From: Clostridiaceae bacterium
Lineage (GTDB): Bacteria > Bacillota > Clostridia > DSM-8532
Direction of reading: 5' to 3'
Length of the DNA stretch: 64,000 nucleotides
NCBI GenBank assembly: GCA_012521615.1
Contig: JAAYMA010000054.1
Location: 1-64,000 of the forward strand
Shown here: positions 9,903 through 20,336 of the stretch, piece by piece
Position numbering within the stretch: position 1 is the first letter of the stretch
Layout: each line of letters begins with the position of its first letter
Program-made: the position numbers and the translations under genes
Notes under the pieces: generated by a model
What the model was told of the DNA's origin: nothing
Databases searched by the model: none
The model's input: only the letters and a program-made list of their open reading frames with translations

Positions 9903-11630
9903 TTAAGCTACCCCCTTCTTCTGGGATTCGTAAACCTCTCTGTAAATGGAATTAGTCCTGAGTAGTTCTTCATGGGTGCCAATTCCATTTATTTTACCGT
10001 CATCAATGACTATAATCTTGTCGGCATCAATTACAGAGGCAATACGCTGGGCTATGATTATCACTGTGGTTTCAGATACATTCTTTCTTAAGTTCTCACG
10101 TATTTTACGGTCAGTCGCTGTATCCACTGCACTTGTACTGTCATCCAAAATCAATACTTTGGGTTTTTTCAACAATGCCCTTGCTATGGTTAGCCTCTGT
10201 TTTTGTCCTCCTGAAAGGTTTACTCCACCCTGACCCAGCTGGGTATCAAACCCGTCCGGGAAAGACATTATGAAATCATAGGCCTGGGCTATTTTACATG
10301 CTTCAATGATTTCTTCATCACTTGCGTTTTCATTTCCCCATTTTAAATTTTCCTTAATTGTTCCTGAAAAGAGGACATTTTTTTGCAATACCATGGCTAC
10401 AGCATCTCTTAATACTTTCAGATTATATTCTCTTACATCATGCCCGCCAACAAGAATGCGGCCTTCAAGGACATCGTAGAGGCGGGGTATGAGCTGTACC
10501 AGAGTTGTTTTTCCCGAACCTGTTCCACCAATAATACCGATGGTTTCACCTGACTTTATACTGAAATTGCAGTTTTCCAGAGTAAGATTATTTTTATCTT
10601 TGCTATAGCTGAAAGAAACATTTTCGAATATCACTGAACCGTCTTTGACTTCAAGTTTGTTATTTGATTCTTCATCAGTAATATCAATTTTTTCATCCAG
10701 AATCTCCACGATTCTTGCTATGGATGCTCTTGAAAGAACAACAGAGACAAATACCCAGGACATTATCATAAGTGACACCAGTATTTGGGTTGAATAGGTG
10801 ATATAGCTGAAAAGTTCACCGGGCTCCATTATTCCACCAATTATCATATTACCGCCAAACCAGGAGACAGCCATTATACATGCGTACATTACAAGCTGCA
10901 TGGCCGGTGAAGTCCAGATGAGTAATTTTTCAGCTCTTTTCTGTGCAAGACGTACATTTTCAGCCGCATCTATAAACTTTTTATTTTCATAATCATCACG
11001 AACAAATGCTTTGACTGTTCTTATCGCAATAAGGTTCTCCTGTACAGAAGCATTCATATTATCATAGGCCTTGAGCATTGCTTTAAAACGTGGAAAAGCA
11101 TTGACAGCCACCAGGTAAAAAGTTAATCCCAATACAGGAATGGCAAACAGGAAGATCAGTGACAGCTTCCGGTTTATTGTAATGGACATGATTGTTGCAC
11201 TTATGAGCATAATCGGGGAGCGGACCATAATTCTGATAACCATCATGAACGAGTGTTGAGCATGGGTTACATCTGTTGTCAGTCTTGTAATAAGTGAAGG
11301 TGTTGTAAACTTATCAATATTTGCAAAAGAAAAATCCTGAATTTTATCAAATAATTTTTTTCTGATACCTTTTGCAAAACCGACACTTGCCACAGCAGCA
11401 AAGCGGCCATGGAGCACACCAAAGCCCAGAGCAAGTAGGGCCATTATTATCATTATAATTCCGGTTCTGATTATAAATTCTGTATCACCGTTTTTAATGC
11501 CCACATCAACTATACGAGCCATTAAAAAAGGTATGAATACCTCCAGTATAACTTCAACAACTACAAATATGGGAGTTAAGAATGCATATTTTTTATATTT
11601 TCCAAGACAAGGAAGCAATTTCTTAAACAT
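9903..11630 (-). CDS. ABC transporter ATP-binding/permease (partner with Asp at the catalytic Glu position)
   Basis: TMD plus NBD: GGTGSGKTT, LSGGQKQR, VLILDDSTSAVD. Confidence 0.93.
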   Translation of the reverse strand: MFKKLLPCLGKYKKYAFLTPIFVVVEVILEVFIPFLMARIVDVGIKNGDTEFIIRTGIIMIIMALLALGFGVLHGRFAAVASVGFAKGIRKKLFDKIQDFSFANIDKFTTPSLITRLTTDVTHAQHSFMMVIRIMVRSPIMLISATIMSITINRKLSLIFLFAIPVLGLTFYLVAVNAFPRFKAMLKAYDNMNASVQENLIAIRTVKAFVRDDYENKKFIDAAENVRLAQKRAEKLLIWTSPAMQLVMYACIMAVSWFGGNMIIGGIMEPGELFSYITYSTQILVSLMIMSWVFVSVVLSRASIARIVEILDEKIDITDEESNNKLEVKDGSVIFENVSFSYSKDKNNLTLENCNFSIKSGETIGIIGGTGSGKTTLVQLIPRLYDVLEGRILVGGHDVREYNLKVLRDAVAMVLQKNVLFSGTIKENLKWGNENASDEEIIEACKIAQAYDFIMSFPDGFDTQLGQGGVNLSGGQKQRLTIARALLKKPKVLILDDSTSAVDTATDRKIRENLRKNVSETTVIIIAQRIASVIDADKIIVIDDGKINGIGTHEELLRTNSIYREVYESQKKGVA

Positions 11631-11846
11631 AAACTCCTCCTGGCAATGTAAAAATTATTGGGAACACCTTTCTTATTTTAGACAGAAAAAATTTAAGACA
11701 GATCATATGATCTTAAACAAATTTCTCCAGTGTTCTCAGACTTAATTATTAGTCTGCCAAATTTACGCAGATAAAATTATTATAATGAAATTCTTGAATC
11801 TATTCAATGACGCATAATATAAAACTATATATTTAAGAACAACAAA

Positions 11847-11885
11847 ACTGGGATTGGCAGCCTTTTTCTTAAAACCAATCCCAGT
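11847..11885 (-). terminator. Terminator-like hairpin
   Basis: ACTGGGATTGG...CCAATCCCAGT; on the minus strand followed by TTTTGTTGTT. Confidence 0.6.
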
Positions 11886-11921
11886 CCGACAAAATATTCT
11901 TACTATTCATATCTGCTCACC

Positions 11922-12206
11922 TTACCGGTTAATCAAAATATCCAGTATAACAGCACCAAAAACAATCATGATCCAAAATCTGAAGGAATAGATTACGCTC
12001 CATTCTACTAATTTAAGAGTTTCAGGTATATTTAAGGCTCCTGAAATCATAAGTATTTCCAATAGGAGGGCAAAAAGCAAAAAGATCGTAAAGACAGCGA
12101 CACCTATTTTAAGGAGCATTCTGCTTCCTTTATTCATGCCCGAAAACTTTTTTGTGGCAGTATTAATCAAAGAACGGATTCTTTTAATATTATCTTTCTC
12201 GTTCAA
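11922..12206 (-). CDS. Small membrane protein of unknown function
   Basis: ORF with two hydrophobic helices followed by a terminator. Confidence 0.5.
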   Translation of the reverse strand: MNEKDNIKRIRSLINTATKKFSGMNKGSRMLLKIGVAVFTIFLLFALLLEILMISGALNIPETLKLVEWSVIYSFRFWIMIVFGAVILDILINR

Positions 12207-12601
12207 CTATAGACCCCCTGATATATAAATTCACATTAATAAAGATAACATAAAATTGCATAACTGGTAAATGAAAATGATTTCCTTAGAAATAACTGTA
12301 TTATATTGTTTATTCATTGCATAAATACAGTCTTTCTGTTTTCAGACTGTTTACCGGCGGTGTGAAGTCAGCTGTATAAACTATTGCAATATGCATCAGA
12401 TACTGAAATTTTATCAAAAAGATACTGGACAACGATAAACAGATATGATAATATATCAAAAATACTTGAAACGGAAGGGAATTTTATGGTTCTCTGCATC
12501 TTTAATGATAAAACTGTATACTCTGGAGTTGATATAAAAGAGGGGGTTACTTCTCTTTTTCCCTCATCATTTGTTAATAAAATAGATTTTAGAGATAGAT
12601 A

Positions 12602-12628
12602 GTAAGACATAGGTCTTACTATTTTTTT
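12602..12628 (+). terminator. Intrinsic terminator / possible attenuator in the pyr leader
   Basis: AGTAAGACATAGGTCTTACTATTTTTTTA ending about 45 bp upstream of pyrB. Confidence 0.7.
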
Positions 12629-12674
12629 ATAATTTTGTGATTGTACAAGAAAAATTTAAACAAAAGGTGAAGCC

Positions 12675-13601
12675 ATGAAACTTGCTGTAAAAGATGTACT
12701 GGGTCTGGAATATATGACACCGCAGGATATTGAACTTATTTTGAATACTGCCAAAGATATGAAGAAAATTGTTACCGGCAGAATGAAAAGGGTCAATTAT
12801 CTGCAGGGCAGAACCGTAATTACACTGTTTTATGAAAACAGTACCCGGACAAGGGTATCTTTTGAATTAGCGGCAAAATATATGGGAGCTCACGCAGTAA
12901 ATGTATCAGTTGGCGTAAGCAGTGTTGCAAAAGGCGAGACATTGATTGATACCGGAAGAACACTTGAAGCCATGGGTGCTGATATTATAGTTATCAGACA
13001 CAGTCAGGCCGGAGCCCCAAACCTGCTTGCAAAGAATATCAAGGCATCTGTAGTAAATGCAGGCGACGGAATGCATGAGCATCCTACCCAGGCACTTCTG
13101 GACATGTATACCATGAGAGAGTATTTCGGTACATTAAAAGGACTTAAAGTGGCTATCATAGGTGATATTTATCACAGCCGTGTGGCAAGGAGCAATATTT
13201 TTGGATTAACTAAAATGGGTGCCAGTGTAAAATTATATGCACCTTCCACCCTGGTACCTCCGGGGATTGAAAAACTGGGTGCAAAGCTCTGTTCCAGTAT
13301 TGAAGAAGCAGTAGATGGCTGTGATGTGGTGATGAGCCTCAGAATTCAAATGGAAAGACAGAAAAAGGCCTTATTCCCGTCGGCCAATGAATATACCAGG
13401 TTTTTCGGACTTAATCCTGAAAGGATAGTAAATTTAAATGACAATATAATCTTAATGCATCCGGGACCTGTTAACAGGGGAATTGAAATGACATCTAACC
13501 TGATTGACGGTAAAAACTCAATGATAAACCAGCAGGTAACAAATGGTGTTGCCGTTCGTATGGCTCTTTTGTACTTGCTGACAGGAGGTCAAAGCCAATG
13601 A
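12675..13601 (+). CDS. pyrB: Aspartate carbamoyltransferase catalytic subunit
   Basis: ENSTRTRVSFE, HEHPTQALLD motifs. Confidence 0.97.
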   Translation: MKLAVKDVLGLEYMTPQDIELILNTAKDMKKIVTGRMKRVNYLQGRTVITLFYENSTRTRVSFELAAKYMGAHAVNVSVGVSSVAKGETLIDTGRTLEAMGADIIVIRHSQAGAPNLLAKNIKASVVNAGDGMHEHPTQALLDMYTMREYFGTLKGLKVAIIGDIYHSRVARSNIFGLTKMGASVKLYAPSTLVPPGIEKLGAKLCSSIEEAVDGCDVVMSLRIQMERQKKALFPSANEYTRFFGLNPERIVNLNDNIILMHPGPVNRGIEMTSNLIDGKNSMINQQVTNGVAVRMALLYLLTGGQSQ

Positions 13602-14875
13602 GTATACTAATCAAAAACGTAAATATAGTGAACTCGACAGGAGTTGAAAGCAGCGTCGATATCTATATAGAAAACAGCATAATTAAAGACATAAAAAAGA
13701 ATTTAGATATAGAGGTCCAAAAAATAATTGATGCCAGGGGGTTGTACGTTCTGCCGGGTCTTGTTGATGCCCACTGTCACCTGCGAGACCCCGGCTATGA
13801 ATATAAGGAAGATATATCAACCGGATCAAGAAGCGCAGCAAAGGGAGGTTTTACTTCAATTGCATGCATGCCGAATACTGATCCTGTAGCTGATAATCCT
13901 GCTGTGGTGACATATATTATCGAAAAAGCAAAAAAAGAGGCTTTGGTAAATGTATATCCCATAGGCGCTATTACAAAAGGTCAGAAAGGGGAAGAACTGG
14001 CTGAAATGGGAAGCATGAAGGAGGCCGGAATAGTTGCAGTTTCCGATGACGGAAGACCTGTAATGAAGTCTTCGGTTATGAAAAAAGCTCTGATATATGC
14101 CAGTCAGTTCAACCTTCCTGTTATATCCCATTGCGAAGATCTGGATCTTGCAGAAGAGGGAAGCATGAACGAAGGTTTTATGTCAACAAAATTAGGGTTA
14201 AGGGGTATACCTGCGGCAGCAGAAAGCGTAATGGTGGCAAGGGATGTGCTGCTTTCCGAATACACAGGGATACCGGTACACATTGCCCATGTTTCAACAA
14301 AATCATCAGTGGAGATAATCAGGAATGCCAAGAAGAATGGAGTAAAGGTAACATGCGAAACATGCCCTCATTATTTCACCCTTACTGAAGAAGCCTGTGA
14401 AGGATATGACACCAATGCCAAAATGAATCCGCCTTTAAGGACGCAGGAGGACGTTGAAGCCATTATTGAGGGATTGAAAGATGGAACCATAGATATTATC
14501 GCCACAGACCATGCCCCTCATCATTTTGATGAAAAAAATGTTGAATTTGACAATGCCCCCAATGGCATAGTAGGTTTTGAGACTGCTCTTTCACTGTCTT
14601 ATACCGCGCTTGTTGAGACAAAAGTAATTACCCTGCCTCAACTGGTAGAGAAGCTTTCTACCGGACCTGCAAGAATACTTAATCTGAAAAAGGGAGTCAT
14701 AGATGTAAATGAAGATGCAGACCTGATACTTGTGGATTTTGATACGGAATACACTATAGATGTGTCTGAATTTGCATCAAGGGGCAAAAATTCGCCTTTT
14801 GACGGCTTTAAAGTAAAAGGGAAAAATATGATGACCATTGTGGGCGGAAAAATAGTGTATGTGGCTGATGATTGA
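13598..14875 (+). CDS. pyrC: Dihydroorotase
   Basis: DAHCHLRDPG, IACMPNTDP, ATDHAPHH motifs; overlaps pyrB by 4 nt. Confidence 0.97.
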   Translation: MSILIKNVNIVNSTGVESSVDIYIENSIIKDIKKNLDIEVQKIIDARGLYVLPGLVDAHCHLRDPGYEYKEDISTGSRSAAKGGFTSIACMPNTDPVADNPAVVTYIIEKAKKEALVNVYPIGAITKGQKGEELAEMGSMKEAGIVAVSDDGRPVMKSSVMKKALIYASQFNLPVISHCEDLDLAEEGSMNEGFMSTKLGLRGIPAAAESVMVARDVLLSEYTGIPVHIAHVSTKSSVEIIRNAKKNGVKVTCETCPHYFTLTEEACEGYDTNAKMNPPLRTQEDVEAIIEGLKDGTIDIIATDHAPHHFDEKNVEFDNAPNGIVGFETALSLSYTALVETKVITLPQLVEKLSTGPARILNLKKGVIDVNEDADLILVDFDTEYTIDVSEFASRGKNSPFDGFKVKGKNMMTIVGGKIVYVADD

Positions 14876-14938
14876 ACTCTGGCTGATAAGTATGAAAAAA
14901 CTAATATAATACGATAAATGGACAAGGAGAGAACTATC

Positions 14939-15877
14939 ATGAATTTTTCCGACAGGCTTGCAAAGCAAATACTTAAGAAAAAGAATCCTTCTGTTTTAGG
15001 CTTGGATCCAAGGTTGGAGTATATACCTGAATCCATTAAAACAAAAGCCTTCAACAAATATTCCTGCCCTTTTGAGGCAGCAAGTAAAAGTATTCTTGAA
15101 TTTAACATAAGATTAATTGACGCAGTTTGTGATATAATTCCGGCAATAAAACCCCAGCTTGCATATTACGAAATGTATGGACCAGAAGGTATAAAGGCTT
15201 TTAATGAGACTGTACGCTATGCAAAAGAAAAAAATCTAATAGTCATTGCAGACGGGAAACGAAATGATATTGGCACTACCTCTGAAGCATATTCTTCAGC
15301 ATTTTTAGGCAAAACGCTGATTGGTGGTGATGATAAGCCGGTGTTTGATGCAGATGCGCTGACTGTAAACGGCTATCTTGGAAGTGATGGAATAAAACCT
15401 TTTATAAAGACATGCGAAAATGAAGGAAAAGGGATTTTTGTACTTGTAAAAACATCAAATCCTTCATCAGGCGAACTGCAGGATTTAAAACTTGAGGATG
15501 GACGTACTGTCTATGAAGCCATGGCTGATATGGTCAATGAATGGGGCAGAACCACTATAGGTGAATGTGGATATTCCTCTGTAGGCGCAGTTGTCGGGGC
15601 TACCTATCCTGAACAGCTGAAAGCCCTCAGAAAAAGAATGCCTCAAAGCTGGATCCTGGTTCCCGGATATGGCGCTCAGGGCGGCAAGGGAACAGATGTG
15701 GTTCATGCCTTTGATGAAAATGGACTTGGTGCGGTTGTCAATGCTTCCAGAAGCCTTATGTGTGCCTACAGGCTTAACAGATGGAAAGAAGAGTTTACAG
15801 CTGAGGATTTTGAAGAGGCAGCAAGGCAGGAAGCTCAAAGAATGAAAGAAGAAATAGGCCAGTTAATTTTTCAATAG
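14939..15877 (+). CDS. pyrF: Orotidine-5'-phosphate decarboxylase (type 2)
   Basis: LGLDPRLEYIP, IADGKRNDIGTTSEAY motifs. Confidence 0.95.
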   Translation: MNFSDRLAKQILKKKNPSVLGLDPRLEYIPESIKTKAFNKYSCPFEAASKSILEFNIRLIDAVCDIIPAIKPQLAYYEMYGPEGIKAFNETVRYAKEKNLIVIADGKRNDIGTTSEAYSSAFLGKTLIGGDDKPVFDADALTVNGYLGSDGIKPFIKTCENEGKGIFVLVKTSNPSSGELQDLKLEDGRTVYEAMADMVNEWGRTTIGECGYSSVGAVVGATYPEQLKALRKRMPQSWILVPGYGAQGGKGTDVVHAFDENGLGAVVNASRSLMCAYRLNRWKEEFTAEDFEEAARQEAQRMKEEIGQLIFQ

Positions 15878-15891
15878 AAGGAGTATGGCAA

Positions 15892-16971
15892 ATGCAAATG
15901 AAAGCAATACTTATTCTGGAAGACGGAACTGAATTTACAGGCGAGGCATTTGGAGCCGAGGGTACTTTAATAGGCGAAGTGGTGTTCAATACTGGTATGA
16001 CAGGATATCAGGAGATTATCACCGATCCTTCGGTCTGCGGTCAGATAGTGACCATGACATATCCTTTAATCGGTAATTATGGGGTAAATAATGAAGATGC
16101 ATTATCAGAAAAACCCTATATCAAAGGACTTGTTGTAAGAGAGCTTTGTACTACGCCGAGCAATTGGCGTGCAACTGATAATCTGGACAATTATCTGAAA
16201 AAACATAATATTTTAGGTATCCAGGGCGTTGATACCAGAGCTCTGACTATCATATTAAGAGAAAAGGGGTCAATGAAAGGTTTACTTACCACCAACACCG
16301 ATATATTAAATGAAAAAGAAGCCTGGCTTGAAAAAATAAAGAATTACCGTCCAGTATACGATGTGGGCACTAAAAAAGTTCTGCATTATGAAGGCAGATC
16401 AAATCGCATTGCTTTGATTGATTATGGGGTAAATAAGAACATTATTGATCTGCTTAAATCCAAGGATTGTGATATATTTGTTTTTCCTGCAAATTCAAAG
16501 GCAGAGGAAATTCTGGACATTAATCCCGATGGCATTGTGCTTTCCAATGGCCCCGGAAATCCAAAGGACTATCAAAATCAGATACAGGTAATAAAAGAAC
16601 TGCTGGGAAAAAAACCTGTTCTGGGAATATCTCTGGGTCATCAATTGGTAGCCCTTGCCTGCGGCGGGGATACCGAAAAATTAAAAAATGGACACAGGGG
16701 CGCAAACCATCCTGTCAAAGACATAGAAAAGGACAGAACCTATATTACTGTTCAAAATCATGGTTATGTAGTAAAAAAAGAATGGCTTCATCCTGATAAA
16801 GCGTTAATCACCCATATAAATCTGAATGACAACACGGTGGAGGGCATAAGATACAAAGATATTCCCGCCATAACCGTACAATTTTGTCCTGAAGCTTTAT
16901 ATGGTTCCATCAATACAGGATATATATTTGAAGAGTTCATTTCCATGATGGAAAAACATAAAAACAATTGA
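15892..16971 (+). CDS. carA: Carbamoyl-phosphate synthase small subunit with substituted glutaminase active site
   Basis: FNTGMTGYQEIITDPS, SNGPGNP, NGHRGANHPVKD, VQNHGYVV conserved; nucleophile motif reads GISLGHQ and His motif reads QFCPEA. Confidence 0.95.
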   Translation: MQMKAILILEDGTEFTGEAFGAEGTLIGEVVFNTGMTGYQEIITDPSVCGQIVTMTYPLIGNYGVNNEDALSEKPYIKGLVVRELCTTPSNWRATDNLDNYLKKHNILGIQGVDTRALTIILREKGSMKGLLTTNTDILNEKEAWLEKIKNYRPVYDVGTKKVLHYEGRSNRIALIDYGVNKNIIDLLKSKDCDIFVFPANSKAEEILDINPDGIVLSNGPGNPKDYQNQIQVIKELLGKKPVLGISLGHQLVALACGGDTEKLKNGHRGANHPVKDIEKDRTYITVQNHGYVVKKEWLHPDKALITHINLNDNTVEGIRYKDIPAITVQFCPEALYGSINTGYIFEEFISMMEKHKNN

Positions 16972-17019
16972 AGAATATTAGCTTAAGCTTTTTAAGTACA
17001 TTGAACCGGAGGAACGAGA

Positions 17020-20000
17020 ATGCCAAAAAAACAGGATATCAAACGTGTATTGGTGATAGGATCAGGACCAATAGTGATTGGTCAGGCTGCCGAGTTTGAC
17101 TATGCCGGAACCCAGGCCTGCCAGGCACTTAAGGAAGAGGGGATAGAGACCATACTGGTAAACAGTAACCCGGCCACAATCATGACCGATACGAACATGG
17201 CAGACAAAGTATATATAGAGCCATTGACAGCAGAGATTATCGAAAAGATTATAATAAAAGAAAAACCAGACAGTATCCTGCCTACGCTTGGAGGTCAGAC
17301 CGGGCTTAACCTTGCTATGGAGCTTGCCGAATCCGGCTTCTTGGAAAAGCAGGGCGTAAGGCTTTTGGGTACTGATGTTGAAACTATAAAAATGGCTGAG
17401 GACAGGCAGGCTTTTAAAGATACCATGGAACAAATAGGCCAGCCCTGTATCCCGAGTAAAGTGGTGAACAATATTGAGGATGCTGTAGAATTTGCCGCAA
17501 CTATCGGTTATCCGGTGGTTGTAAGACCTGCATATACCCTTGGAGGTTCGGGCGGAGGTATTGCATATAACGAAGAAGAGTTAAGGGATATAGGAATAAA
17601 TGGTCTGAGGCTCAGCCGGGTTCATCAGGTGCTTATAGAAAAATGCATTTCCGGATGGAAGGAAATCGAATTTGAAGTAATGCGTGACAGCAAGGGAAAT
17701 GTAATTACTATATGCAGTATGGAAAATATCGATCCCGTTGGCGTTCATACAGGGGACAGCATTGTTGTTGCTCCTGTTCAGACATTGTCGGACAAAGAAT
17801 ACAGGATGCTTCGTTCTGCAGCTTTGAACATAATTTCAGCCCTTGGCATTGAAGGAGGATGTAACTGTCAGTTTGCACTGCATCCTGAAAGCTATGAATA
17901 TGCAGTAATCGAAGTAAATCCGAGGGTCAGCCGGTCGTCTGCCCTGGCTTCAAAGGCTACCGGATATCCCATAGCTAAAGTTGCGACAAAAATAGCAATC
18001 GGATATGGACTGGATGAAATACCCAATGCTGTTACAGGCAAAACCTTTGCCTGTTTTGAACCTGCTCTTGACTACTGTGTTGTAAAAATCCCCAAATGGC
18101 CTTTTGACAAGTTTGTCAACGCTCATCGCACCTTAGGAACCCAGATGAAGGCAACAGGTGAAGTAATGGCCATAGGCAATTCATTTGAAGCAGCGCTTAT
18201 GAAGGCTTTAAGGTCTCTTGAGCTTAACATAATGACTCTGGAAACACCTTTATGCAAGGATATTGATGATCAATCCCTTACTGAAAGACTGCATGATATT
18301 GATGACAATCGTCTGCTGGTGATAGCGGAGGCAATACGCAGAGGAGTTTCGACAGATAAAATAAATGAGATTACCAAAATAGATAAATGGTTTCTGCAAA
18401 AGTTCAAAAACATAGTCGATATGGAAGAGCATTTAAAAACCCTGTCATTAGATATATTAGACCGTGAAACTTTACTGAAAGCCAAAAAAATGGGATTTCC
18501 GGATGCAGTAATCGGAAAATATGTAAAGGCAGGAAAAGAGGATATAAAAAATAAACGAAATGAGTTTGGTATAAGACCATCCTATAAAATGGTCGATACC
18601 TGCGCCGCAGAAATTAAGGCCCAAACTCCTTATTATTATTCTACTTATGATGAGTACAGTGAGGTTGTGCCTTCTCAAAACAAAAAGGTTATTGTGCTGG
18701 GGTCAGGACCCATCAGAATAGGGCAGGGCATAGAATTTGACTACTGTTCGGTTCATTCTGTCTGGGGTTTAAAGGAAGAAGGCTACGAGGCAATTATAAT
18801 CAACAACAACCCTGAAACAGTCTCAACTGACTTTGATATATCGGACAGACTTTATTTTGACCCGCTTACACCAGAGGATGTGGAGGAAATAATAGAGGTT
18901 GAACAGCCCGAAGGAGTTATCGCTCAGTTTGGAGGCCAGACTGCTATTAAACTTACCAATCCTCTTGCCCAAAAGGGCGTCAGGATATTTGGAACCGACG
19001 CCAAAAATGTTGATGCTGCAGAGGACAGGGAAAAGTTTGATAAAATTTTGGAAGACTTAAATATCCCAAGACCTAAGGGCACTACCATTTTTACTCTTGA
19101 AGAAGCTTTGGAAGCAGCCAATAAACTTGGATATCCCGTTCTGGTAAGACCTTCCTATGTTTTGGGCGGCAAAGGCATGGAAATTGCCTATAACGACAGT
19201 GATATTGAAGAATTTATGGAGATAATCAACCGTGAAGTGCAGGAGCATCCCATACTGGTTGATAAATATATGATGGGAAAAGAGCTTGAGGTGGATGCTA
19301 TTTGCGACGGTGAAAAAATTCTCATACCCGGAATAATGGAGCACCTGGAAAGAGCGGGAGTGCACTCGGGGGACAGTATTTCCATGTATCCTCCTCAGAG
19401 CCTCTCTTTCAAAATCCGGGACAAAATCGTAGACTATACTGAAAAACTGGCCAAAGCCCTTAATATCATAGGTATGGTCAATATACAGTATGTGGTCTTT
19501 AATGATGAAGTTTACGTTATTGAAGTTAATCCCCGGTCAAGCCGTACCGTTCCATATATAAGTAAGGTAACGGGCATACCCATGGTAAAAATGGCAACCC
19601 GGATAATGATGGGCAAAAAGCTCACAGATTTTCCTTACGGGACAGGGCTTTACAAGGAAAGTGAATATGTGGCTGTAAAAGTTCCTGTGTTCTCCTTTGA
19701 GAAACTTCACAATGTGGATACAAGCCTGGGGCCTGAAATGAAATCCACCGGAGAAGTTCTGGGGATTGCAAAGAACTTGTATGAAGCCACTTTAAAAGGA
19801 CTGGCAGGAGCGGGATTTGAGTTTCCGAAAAAGGGCGGGTCAATATTGCTTACAGTCAGGGATACCGACAAACCCGATATAATAGATCTGGCTGATGGAT
19901 TTGAAAGACTGGGCTATAATTTGTATGCCACAGGCAAGACAGCCCTTTACTTAAATAAGCATGCTATAGCAACCAATGTGGTTAAAAAATTGAATGAAGG

Positions 20001-20238
20001 CTCCCCTAATATCATTGACCTTATGGAGCAGGGCAAGATAGACATGATTATTAATACTGCAACAAGGGGAAGGGACTCTGAAAGGGATGGCTTTAAAATA
20101 AGGAGAAAGGCTGTTGAAAGGTCTATTTTATGTGTCACTAATATAGACACCGCCTATGCAGTATTGAGGTGCCTTCTTATGGATAAAAAACTGGAGGAGC
20201 TGGATATTGTAAATCTGGATGTATTTAATGAGCAATGA
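17020..20238 (+). CDS. carB: Carbamoyl-phosphate synthase large subunit
   Basis: 1072 aa with duplicated ATP-grasp halves: [24 protein letters not shown] and [24 protein letters not shown]. Confidence 0.98.
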   Translation: MPKKQDIKRVLVIGSGPIVIGQAAEFDYAGTQACQALKEEGIETILVNSNPATIMTDTNMADKVYIEPLTAEIIEKIIIKEKPDSILPTLGGQTGLNLAMELAESGFLEKQGVRLLGTDVETIKMAEDRQAFKDTMEQIGQPCIPSKVVNNIEDAVEFAATIGYPVVVRPAYTLGGSGGGIAYNEEELRDIGINGLRLSRVHQVLIEKCISGWKEIEFEVMRDSKGNVITICSMENIDPVGVHTGDSIVVAPVQTLSDKEYRMLRSAALNIISALGIEGGCNCQFALHPESYEYAVIEVNPRVSRSSALASKATGYPIAKVATKIAIGYGLDEIPNAVTGKTFACFEPALDYCVVKIPKWPFDKFVNAHRTLGTQMKATGEVMAIGNSFEAALMKALRSLELNIMTLETPLCKDIDDQSLTERLHDIDDNRLLVIAEAIRRGVSTDKINEITKIDKWFLQKFKNIVDMEEHLKTLSLDILDRETLLKAKKMGFPDAVIGKYVKAGKEDIKNKRNEFGIRPSYKMVDTCAAEIKAQTPYYYSTYDEYSEVVPSQNKKVIVLGSGPIRIGQGIEFDYCSVHSVWGLKEEGYEAIIINNNPETVSTDFDISDRLYFDPLTPEDVEEIIEVEQPEGVIAQFGGQTAIKLTNPLAQKGVRIFGTDAKNVDAAEDREKFDKILEDLNIPRPKGTTIFTLEEALEAANKLGYPVLVRPSYVLGGKGMEIAYNDSDIEEFMEIINREVQEHPILVDKYMMGKELEVDAICDGEKILIPGIMEHLERAGVHSGDSISMYPPQSLSFKIRDKIVDYTEKLAKALNIIGMVNIQYVVFNDEVYVIEVNPRSSRTVPYISKVTGIPMVKMATRIMMGKKLTDFPYGTGLYKESEYVAVKVPVFSFEKLHNVDTSLGPEMKSTGEVLGIAKNLYEATLKGLAGAGFEFPKKGGSILLTVRDTDKPDIIDLADGFERLGYNLYATGKTALYLNKHAIATNVVKKLNEGSPNIIDLMEQGKIDMIINTATRGRDSERDGFKIRRKAVERSILCVTNIDTAYAVLRCLLMDKKLEELDIVNLDVFNEQ

Positions 20239-20296
20239 AGTTTTACAGACAAAAATATAAAAAATTGCTTGGAATTTATCACAATATAAAGTTAAA

Positions 20297-20314
20297 ATTA
20301 ATGTACGCATTAAT
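20297..20314. promoter_or_regulatory. 18-bp dyad upstream of glycerate kinase
   Basis: ATTAATG-TACG-CATTAAT. Confidence 0.4.
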
Positions 20315-20336
20315 AAAATAAAGGTGTGGTTTACCA

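Noticed and set aside
10000-10233. Antisense ORFs over the ABC exporter genes
   Set aside because: Shadow ORFs of clearly coding sequence on the other strand.
9903-11630. Degenerate Walker B as sign of pseudogene
   Set aside because: Asp at this position is typical of one subunit of heterodimeric exporters; the ORF is intact.
12384-12602. 72-aa ORF with TTG start as a RemB/DUF370 homologue
   Set aside because: Does not match the family pattern I know; only the inner 38-aa ATG ORF has an SD, so it is treated as a possible leader peptide at most.
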